Shown in pieces: positions 6,815-11,625 of a stretch of DNA of 11,625 bases (position 1 is its first letter; every line of letters begins with the position of its first letter). Source of the DNA: Pseudomonadota bacterium (GTDB lineage: Bacteria; Pseudomonadota; Alphaproteobacteria; Rhizobiales; Rhizobiaceae); assembly GCA_023422735.1 (NCBI GenBank), contig JAFAGL010000161.1, positions 1-11,625 of the forward strand. The letters are read 5' to 3'. A model generated the notes under the pieces. It saw only the letters and a list, made by a program, of their open reading frames with translations, ran no database searches and was not told the origin of the DNA. Position numbers and translations under genes: made by a program.

Positions 6815-7405
6815 TCAGACTGCAGCAGCATCCGCATCGCGAGCCGCCTTCAGCGCCTTCACATACCAGATGAGCTGAGCAAGCATATCCTTGCCGGCTT
6901 GCTGCAGATGCGCGAAGTCGGAGATAGATTTGCCTTCATTCGAGATCGCCAGCATTTCGCCGTAAGCTATATGAACCGCGTTGCGGATCGGCACCATCTG
7001 GTCTTCGATCGCATGCAATCGCAATTGTTCGACCGCACGCGCCCCACCCACGCCGCCATAACCGACATAGGCTGCAACCTTCTTGTTCCATTGCGGATAA
7101 GCGTAATCGATCGCGTTCTTCAAAACAGCCGTGGGTCCGCGCGTATATTCAGCGGCGGTGAAAATGAAGCCATCCATCCCGTCGAGCTTCTTTTGCCAGC
7201 GCAAAGCGACTTCGCTTGAATTGGTGCCATAGGCCGGCGACACTGCTTCGTCGAAAAACGGCAGCGGATAATCCTTGAGATCAATGATCTCCACGTCGAG
7301 TTCGCCTGTCGCCGTGGCAAGATCGGCGATCCATTTCGCGGGCTTTTCAGCAAAACGGTTGGCACGAATGCTGCCGACGATAATGCCAATTTTGGGCTTG
7401 GACAT
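6815..7405 (-). CDS. NAD(P)H-dependent FMN reductase-family flavoprotein
   Basis: The 196-residue product has the flavodoxin-like fold of the NADPH-dependent FMN reductase family. After the first strand (KIGIIV) comes the phosphate-binding loop GSIRANRFAEKPAKWI (residues 11-26). The second flavin loop is seen as EYTRGPTAVLKNAIDY (86-101), and YVGYGGVGGARAVEQLR follows near 113-129. The family more often has YN where this protein has YT. Such enzymes reduce free flavins, quinones or azo and nitro compounds with NAD(P)H in the cytoplasm. The start at 7405 is supported by AGGA with 8-nt spacing and by the strand beginning directly after MSKPK. It is divergent from an HxlR-family regulator and shares a gap holding a candidate operator. 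This suggests that the regulator controls it. The physiological substrate is not determinable from sequence. Confidence 0.88.
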   Translation of the reverse strand: MSKPKIGIIVGSIRANRFAEKPAKWIADLATATGELDVEIIDLKDYPLPFFDEAVSPAYGTNSSEVALRWQKKLDGMDGFIFTAAEYTRGPTAVLKNAIDYAYPQWNKKVAAYVGYGGVGGARAVEQLRLHAIEDQMVPIRNAVHIAYGEMLAISNEGKSISDFAHLQQAGKDMLAQLIWYVKALKAARDADAAAV

Positions 7406-7460
7406 AGATTGTTTCCTTTCGCGCCTTCGTAAGCAGCGCCAAAAAATCACTTCAAAAATC

Positions 7461-7489
7461 TGGTAACCAAATGATACCGAGGCTATCTA
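7461..7489 (+). promoter_or_regulatory. Candidate promoter of the HxlR-family regulator
   Basis: TGGTAA (7461-7466), a 17-nt spacer and TATCTA (7484-7489) form a plausible sigma-70 type promoter upstream of the regulator. The -35 element overlaps the candidate operator, which would permit autorepression. On the other strand TTGGTT (7470-7465), a 17-nt spacer and ATTTTT (7447-7442) could serve the reductase gene. These are consensus-based guesses. Confidence 0.35.
7462..7478. promoter_or_regulatory. Candidate operator (imperfect palindrome) in the reductase/HxlR divergent gap
   Basis: The 17-bp sequence GGTAACCAAATGATACC has half-sites GGTAAC and GATACC around a 5-bp centre; five of six positions are symmetric. 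It sits between the divergent genes and overlaps potential -35 elements for both strands. HxlR proteins bind palindromes as dimers in such positions. Assignment to this regulator is inferred from position and symmetry only. Confidence 0.5.
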
Positions 7490-7540
7490 TGAAACCACCC
7501 TGCCATCACGCAAGAAGGCACGTGCAGGTGACCCGGTTTC

Positions 7541-7939
7541 ATGAAGGTGACTTTGGAGTATCAAGCTATGGATGTGATGCACGGCAAAAGCAGTGAGTGC
7601 GTTGCGGTCAATGCCATTCTCGGTCGCGTGGGCGACAAATGGAGCGTGCTTGTGGTGGAACTGCTGGGTGCTGGTCCGACGCGTTTCAACGCGCTGCGCC
7701 GCATGATCGGGGGCATTTCGCAAAAAATGCTGACAACCACCTTGCGCGCCTTGGAGCGGGACGGCTTTGTCACCCGCACTGTTTATCCCACCATTCCGCC
7801 ACGCGTTGATTATGCGCTGACCGACCTCGGTCGCGAACTCCTCGTGCCAGTCAGGGCATTGGCTGAATGGGCACGGCTCAACCAGGCTCGCGTAGTGGAA
7901 GCCCAGCTTCGCTACGATCAAGCCCAGCCAGAGACTTGA
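7541..7939 (+). CDS. HxlR-family winged-helix transcriptional regulator
   Basis: The 132-residue product matches the HxlR (MarR-like) family. It has a conserved N-terminal Cys (C20, its only Cys) followed by ILGRVGDKWSVLVVELL, then GPTRFNALRRMIGGISQKML (recognition region), TTTLRALERDGFVTR and the wing TVYPTIPPRVDYALTDLG. The C-terminal helix with LAEWARLNQ supports dimerisation. In relatives such as YodB and HypR the matching Cys senses quinones, disulfide stress or electrophiles. The ATG at 7541 has AGGTGA 9 nt upstream. An ATG at 7568 has a better GGAG with 9-nt spacing and would shorten the protein by nine residues, so the start is uncertain. Divergence from a flavin reductase gene fits a redox or xenobiotic switch in which the regulator represses both genes. 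Confidence 0.9.
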   Translation: MKVTLEYQAMDVMHGKSSECVAVNAILGRVGDKWSVLVVELLGAGPTRFNALRRMIGGISQKMLTTTLRALERDGFVTRTVYPTIPPRVDYALTDLGRELLVPVRALAEWARLNQARVVEAQLRYDQAQPET

Positions 7940-7958
7940 CCGAAACGTCCGAACCGCC

Positions 7959-8342
7959 TCAGTTTTCTGATGGAACGGGCGTCGGGTTACCGTCCTTATC
8001 GAGCGCGACCATCACCATTTCGGCATGAGTTACACGCTCGCGTGCATCGCTGAGATAGCGCTGCGCCCAGGCTTCAACATGCAGTGTCAGCGAGGTGCGG
8101 CCGATCTTGATGATCTCGATGTGAATTTCCAGCGTATCGCCGATCTTCATCGGCTTGGCGAAAGCCATTTCGCGAACCGCCGCCGTGACCACTCGCCCGC
8201 GCGCGCGTTCCGCAGCCCGGATACCGCAAGCCAGGTCCATCTGCGCCATCACCCAGCCACCGAAAATATCTCCGGCTGCATTGGCATCCGCCGGCATGGC
8301 AAGGGTTCGCAAGGTCAATTCACCGCGTGGCGTGTCGGTCAT
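7959..8342 (-). CDS. Acyl-CoA thioesterase, YciA-like hotdog-fold
   Basis: The 127-residue product matches YciA-type thioesterases in length and motifs. LRTLAMPADANAAGDIFGGW begins at residue 11, and the helix GGWVMAQMD contains D36, aligned with the catalytic Asp of YciA homologues. VVTAAVREMAFAKPMKIGD follows, as does the GRTSLTLHVEAW strand. Such enzymes hydrolyse a broad range of acyl-CoAs in the cytoplasm and usually form trimers of hotdog dimers. The start at 8342 has GGAG (8349-8352 on the minus strand) with a 6-nt spacer and gives the family length. The reading frame stays open upstream to 8504, but that extension has no family similarity. The gene converges on the HxlR gene with a 19-bp gap and no clear terminator. 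It is divergent from the GMC-enolase operon. Confidence 0.9.
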   Translation of the reverse strand: MTDTPRGELTLRTLAMPADANAAGDIFGGWVMAQMDLACGIRAAERARGRVVTAAVREMAFAKPMKIGDTLEIHIEIIKIGRTSLTLHVEAWAQRYLSDARERVTHAEMVMVALDKDGNPTPVPSEN

Positions 8343-8391
8343 GCTTGTCTCCAAAAGTTTCTCTTCATTTTCGTACCCGCCGCGCCCTGAT

Positions 8392-8411
8392 CTGGCAATG
8401 TTGCCTGCCAG
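8392..8411. promoter_or_regulatory. Nested inverted repeat upstream of the thioesterase gene
   Basis: CTGGCAATGTTGCCTGCCAG contains the outer pair CTGGCA/TGCCAG (8-nt spacer) and an inner near-perfect palindrome GGCAA-TG-TTGCC. It lies about 50-70 bp upstream of the thioesterase start in the divergent gap. The symmetry is visible; protein binding is inferred. Confidence 0.4.
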
Positions 8412-8449
8412 AACCGTCGTATTTTTCACAAGCGGTGACGGTGCCTGCG

Positions 8450-8476
8450 CTAACCGTTGCGCCAGCCCCCGGTTAG
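8450..8476. promoter_or_regulatory. Inverted repeat upstream of the GMC-enolase operon
   Basis: CTAACCG (8450-8456) and CGGTTAG (8470-8476) are exact inverted repeats with a 13-nt spacer. Half-site centres lie 20 bp apart, about two helical turns, as expected for a dimeric repressor or activator. The site ends 42 bp before the GMC start codon. The regulator is unknown. Confidence 0.45.
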
Positions 8477-8518
8477 GCTCACACGAATTTCCCTCGCTCG
8501 CCAATCGCCAGCCACATC

Positions 8519-10150
8519 ATGCAGAAATTCGATTTCATCATTATAGGGTCAGGATCCGCCGGAAGCGTGGTGGCAAACAAGCTTTCCGCCAGCGGACGGC
8601 ATTCGGTCCTTCTCTTGGAAGCCGGTGGCACCGATCGCCGCTTTTACGTGCAGATGCCGCTCGGCTACGGCAAGACCTTTTATGATCCGATGGTCAACTG
8701 GAACTATCGGTCGGATCCCGATCCGGGTTTGGCGGGAAATCAGGATCACTGGCCGCGTGGCAAGCTGCTTGGCGGTTCCAGTTCCATCAATGCGATGGTC
8801 TGGATGCGCGGCGCGCGTGAAGATTACGATTCCTGGGCCGAGGCCGGGAACCCTGGCTGGGCCTATGAAGATCTGCTGACCTCCTTCAAGGCAATCGAAG
8901 ACAACCAGGCGGGCGCGGATTACTGGCGCGGCATTGGAGGACCCGTCCATGTCACCGACAATACGCGCTTTATCCATCCGTTGACGCGGCGTTTCCTTCA
9001 GGCCGGACAGGAACTCGGCCTGCCGTTTAATCCGGATTTCAACGGTCAAGCGCAGGAAGGCGTCGGCATTTACCAGTTGACGACCCGCAAGGGCCGCCGC
9101 ATGTCGGCGGCGCGAGCCTTTTTATGGCCTTCCATGAAGCGACGCAATTTGCGCATCGAGCTTCACGCGCACGCCACTCGACTGTTGTTTGAAGGCAAAC
9201 GCGTGGTTGGGGTGGAATATATCCAGAACAAAAGCGCTCGACAGGCCTTCGCAGCGCGTGAGGTGGTTTTATGCTGCGGCTCCGTCAACACGCCACAATT
9301 GCTTCAGCTTTCCGGCATCGGGCCGGCCGCGCTTCTGCAAAGTCTCTCGCTTCCGGTGGTGCTCGACAATGCCCATGTCGGTGCCAATCTTCAGGATCAT
9401 CTGGGTATCAATTATACTTGGCGCGCCAAAACACGGACTTTGAACCAGATCTTGCGCCCGTGGTGGGGTAAGGCGCTGGTCGGCAGCCAGTATCTGTTGT
9501 TTCAGCGTGGTCCGCTTTCGATGAGCATGAACCAGGGCGGCGGTTTTTTCCGTACCGATCCTACGCAGCCGCGTGCGAACATGCAGCTTTATTTTCAGGC
9601 GTTCTCGACAGTGCTGCCGCGTCCGGGTGAACGGCCTATCCTGTCGCCTGATGCGTGGCCCGGTTTTTCGATCGGCCTGTCGAATTGCCGCCCCTCAAGC
9701 CGCGGCGAAATCATGATCCGCTCCAATGATCCATTTCAACAACCGCGCATTACTCCGAACGCCTTTTCCACCGCGAATGACGTAAACGAAATGCTGGATG
9801 CCGTGAAATTCTTGCGGAGGTTCGCGGCGGCGACGTCCTTTGCGGATGTCATCGCCGAGGAAGTGCTGCCCGGCGAGAAGATCACGAGCGATGAGGCCCT
9901 AATCGAGGATTTCCGTCACCGCTCCGGCACCGTTTATCATCCGGTATCCACCTGCCGAATGGGGCCGGATCCAGGATCTTCCGTGGTTGATCCGCGGCTG
10001 CGTTTGCATGGTCTGTCGGGGTTGCGCATCGCTGACGCATCTGTTTTTCCGTCCAACATTTCGGGCAACACCAATGCTGCTGCCATCCTGACCGGCTGGA
10101 AGGGCGCGGACATGATATTGGAAGACATGCAGGAGGCAGACCGCCTATGA
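8519..10150 (+). CDS. GMC-family FAD-dependent oxidoreductase (choline dehydrogenase-like)
   Basis: The 543-residue product begins directly with the FAD-binding fold: GSGSAG at residues 10-15 and E34 in LLLEAGG. GMC signature 1 is GKLLGGSSSINAMVWMRG (residues 81-98) and signature 2 is GSVNTPQLLQLSGIG (254-268). The C-terminal active site has H474 in YHPVSTCRMG and N517 in SGNTNAA, a His-Asn pair as in choline dehydrogenases and oxidases. Length is typical. GMC enzymes oxidise alcohols, polyols or sugars; the substrate is not evident and a choline label would be unsafe because no bet genes are nearby. No SD precedes the ATG, although the start fits the fold exactly. Its stop overlaps the next start (ATGA), so the enolase-family gene is translationally coupled and probably acts in the same pathway. 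Confidence 0.92.
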   Translation: MQKFDFIIIGSGSAGSVVANKLSASGRHSVLLLEAGGTDRRFYVQMPLGYGKTFYDPMVNWNYRSDPDPGLAGNQDHWPRGKLLGGSSSINAMVWMRGAREDYDSWAEAGNPGWAYEDLLTSFKAIEDNQAGADYWRGIGGPVHVTDNTRFIHPLTRRFLQAGQELGLPFNPDFNGQAQEGVGIYQLTTRKGRRMSAARAFLWPSMKRRNLRIELHAHATRLLFEGKRVVGVEYIQNKSARQAFAAREVVLCCGSVNTPQLLQLSGIGPAALLQSLSLPVVLDNAHVGANLQDHLGINYTWRAKTRTLNQILRPWWGKALVGSQYLLFQRGPLSMSMNQGGGFFRTDPTQPRANMQLYFQAFSTVLPRPGERPILSPDAWPGFSIGLSNCRPSSRGEIMIRSNDPFQQPRITPNAFSTANDVNEMLDAVKFLRRFAAATSFADVIAEEVLPGEKITSDEALIEDFRHRSGTVYHPVSTCRMGPDPGSSVVDPRLRLHGLSGLRIADASVFPSNISGNTNAAAILTGWKGADMILEDMQEADRL

Positions 10151-11364
10151 AAATCACCGATGTGAAAACCTGGGTCGTCGGCAATCCTCCACCAGGCGTC
10201 GGCGGTCGTTACTTCATCTTCGTCAAGCTGACGACGGACCACGGCGTCCATGGGTATGGCGAAGCTTATTCAGCCAGCTTCGATCCTCATCTTACTGCCA
10301 GAATGATCGAGGATCTGGCCACTCGATTCTTCGTCGGTCATGATCCGCATGACGTCGAAATATTCTTTCGCCGTTGTTATTCCGTCGGCTTTTCCCAGCG
10401 CCCGGACATCTCCGTCATGGGGTGTTTTTCGGCGCTTGACATCGCCTGCTGGGATATTATCGGCAAGGAGGCCGGCAAGCCCGTTTACAAACTGCTTGGC
10501 GGACAGGTGCATGAAACACTGCGCTCATACACATATCTTTATCCGCAAACTGGTTCGGTTCACACGAATGGCGGCGAAAGCGAAGGAAACACGGTTTTCA
10601 ACGACCCTGACCTCGCGGCCGAATGCGCGCTCGAATATGTCGCGCAGGGTTTCGATGCGCTGAAGCTCGATCCGGCAGGACCCTATACCGTTTATGACGG
10701 GCATCAGCCGCGTTTGGCCGATATCGACCTCTCCGTGCGCATGGTGAAGGCCATTCGCGAAGCAGTCGGTAATCGTGCCGATATTCTATTCGGCACACAT
10801 GGACAATTCACCGCTTCCGGCGCGCGCCGCATGGCGCGTGCGCTCGAAGCCTATGATCCGCTCTGGTTTGAGGAACCCTGCCCGCCAGACATGCCGGAGG
10901 TCATGGCCGAAATCGCCCGCAGCACCTCAATCCCGATTGCGACAGGAGAACGGCTGACAACGAAATTTGAATTCGCGCGGGTCATCGAACAGCGCGCAGC
11001 CAGCATCCTGCAACCCGACCTCGGTCGCTCCGGCGGCATTCTTGATACCAAGAAGATCGCCGCCATGGCGGAAGCCTGGCATATCCAGATTGCTCCCCAT
11101 TGTTACTGTGGCCCTATCGTGGGCGCGGCCAACATCCAGCTTGCCGCAACCTTGCCGAACTTCCTGATCCTGGAATCGCTGAAACAATGGGACGGATTCC
11201 ATGCCACGTTGCTCAAGCGAAAGATCGAATGGCAGGATGGCCATGTTATTCCGTCAAAGGAACCTGGACTGGGTGTCGAGTTGGATGAGACGGTTTGCGA
11301 CAATCACCCGTGGGAAGGCACCGGCCTGCATCTGGAAATGAAGCAATCGCCCTTGTTTCCGTAA
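10147..11364 (+). CDS. Enolase-superfamily protein, mandelate racemase/galactonate dehydratase-like
   Basis: The 405-residue product has the N-terminal capping domain (about 1-125) and the modified TIM barrel of the mandelate racemase group. Visible active-site positions include K173 (LKLDP), H218 (FGTHGQF), E242 (WFEEP), E268 (TGER), D291 (QPDLGRSGG), H318 (APHCYCGP) and E343. The LQPDL-x-x-x-GGI and APHC-x-x-GPI blocks resemble D-galactonate dehydratase. The third metal-ligand position, normally Asp two residues before the His, is Gly here (G216). A strong AGGAGG (10131-10136) with 10-nt spacing supports the start, and the ATGA overlap couples it to the GMC gene. Dehydration or epimerisation of a sugar acid is the likely role, with unknown substrate. 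The gene ends 13 bp from a convergent epimerase-like gene, with no clear terminator. Confidence 0.88.
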   Translation: MKITDVKTWVVGNPPPGVGGRYFIFVKLTTDHGVHGYGEAYSASFDPHLTARMIEDLATRFFVGHDPHDVEIFFRRCYSVGFSQRPDISVMGCFSALDIACWDIIGKEAGKPVYKLLGGQVHETLRSYTYLYPQTGSVHTNGGESEGNTVFNDPDLAAECALEYVAQGFDALKLDPAGPYTVYDGHQPRLADIDLSVRMVKAIREAVGNRADILFGTHGQFTASGARRMARALEAYDPLWFEEPCPPDMPEVMAEIARSTSIPIATGERLTTKFEFARVIEQRAASILQPDLGRSGGILDTKKIAAMAEAWHIQIAPHCYCGPIVGAANIQLAATLPNFLILESLKQWDGFHATLLKRKIEWQDGHVIPSKEPGLGVELDETVCDNHPWEGTGLHLEMKQSPLFP

Positions 11365-11377
11365 AACCCGGCTTCGT

Positions 11378-11625
11378 CTATTTTTCCATCGCCGAAATCA
11401 TCTCGCGCACCGTTTCCTGCAACAATCGCTTGCCGCCGGGCTTCCAGCCCAACGCCTTCAAACGGTCATTAGCCATGACGTTGAAATTCGAAGCGTCGAA
11501 ATTCGGCGGCAAGGGATGCGACAGGCCCGTTGCTTCCTGCGCGATCGCCAGAATATCGCTTCGGTCGACCATCAGATCGGAAACGTTGAAAACCTTTCCA
11601 GACACGAGTTCGGCCGGCTGTTCCA
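11378..11625 (-). CDS. NAD-dependent epimerase/dehydratase-like protein, C-terminal fragment cut by the window edge
   Basis: The frame is open from the right edge to the TAG at 11380-11378, giving about 82 C-terminal residues. It includes EQPAELVSGKVFNVSDL and VDRSDILAIAQEATG, and ends with NDRLKALGWKPGGKRLL and a short terminal helix. This layout (a GKVFNVSD strand, then a conserved LGW-x-P near the end) is typical of the substrate-binding end of extended short-chain NAD(P)-dependent epimerases and dehydratases. The Rossmann domain and catalytic Tyr-Lys lie outside the window, so subfamily and substrate cannot be given. The GTG near 11605 is an internal codon, not a start. It converges on the enolase-family gene across 13 bp. 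Whether it belongs to the same sugar pathway is unknown. Confidence 0.75.
   Translation of the reverse strand, partial: EQPAELVSGKVFNVSDLMVDRSDILAIAQEATGLSHPLPPNFDASNFNVMANDRLKALGWKPGGKRLLQETVREMISAMEK

Noticed and set aside
8343..8504. Upstream extension of the thioesterase by 54 codons
   Set aside because: The extension has no family similarity, would cross the divergent promoter region, and the start at 8342 has a good SD and gives the family length.

Overview
The window looks like chromosomal DNA of an alphaproteobacterium of the order Hyphomicrobiales, most like the Brucella/Ochrobactrum group. The basis is the moderately GC-rich codon use, a rhizobial-type GreA N-terminus, the pairing of extensin-like proteins with a CNNM-type protein, and Shine-Dalgarno sites of the AAGGA/GGAG type. 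This placement comes from recognised protein families, not from a database search. I see no rRNA, tRNA, CRISPR array, insertion sequence or phage gene. Gene density is high and no gene-free stretch exceeds about 300 bases.

Layout, left to right. (1) The start of greA leaves the left edge on the minus strand. (2) A ten-helix EamA/DMT transporter (+) runs tail-to-tail into a small DUF486 membrane protein (-), and their 3' ends overlap by 11 bp. (3) Two tandem extensin-like proteins (+) follow. Both carry the SxHxxGxAxD and HxH signatures of LAS-type metallopeptidases. One is exported with a long proline-rich acidic linker and the other is a lipoprotein. A CNNM/CorC (HlyC-type) membrane protein follows on the same strand and ends in a UUCG-loop terminator. 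(4) An exported AbgB-like M20 amidohydrolase (+) ends at a strong hairpin shared with a convergent NAD(P)H-dependent FMN reductase-like gene (-). (5) That reductase is divergent from an HxlR-family regulator (+), and the gap holds a candidate operator. (6) A YciA-type acyl-CoA thioesterase (-) is divergent from a two-gene, translationally coupled operon (+) of a GMC flavin oxidoreductase and an enolase-superfamily (mandelate racemase-like) protein. (7) The C-terminus of an NAD-dependent epimerase-like protein (-) enters from the right edge.

How the genes may work together. The extensin pair plus CNNM protein suggests an envelope or cell-wall module. The reductase/HxlR pair has the classic shape of a quinone- or electrophile-sensing switch. 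The GMC-enolase operon suggests oxidation of a polyol or sugar followed by dehydration of the sugar acid. The most notable observations are the predicted LAS active sites in the tandem extensin-like proteins, an enolase-superfamily protein with Gly where a metal-binding Asp is expected, the candidate HxlR operator, a perfect 18-bp in-frame tandem repeat, and two inverted repeats in the thioesterase/GMC divergent gap. Most genes belong to known families, and nothing here clearly amounts to a wholly new system.
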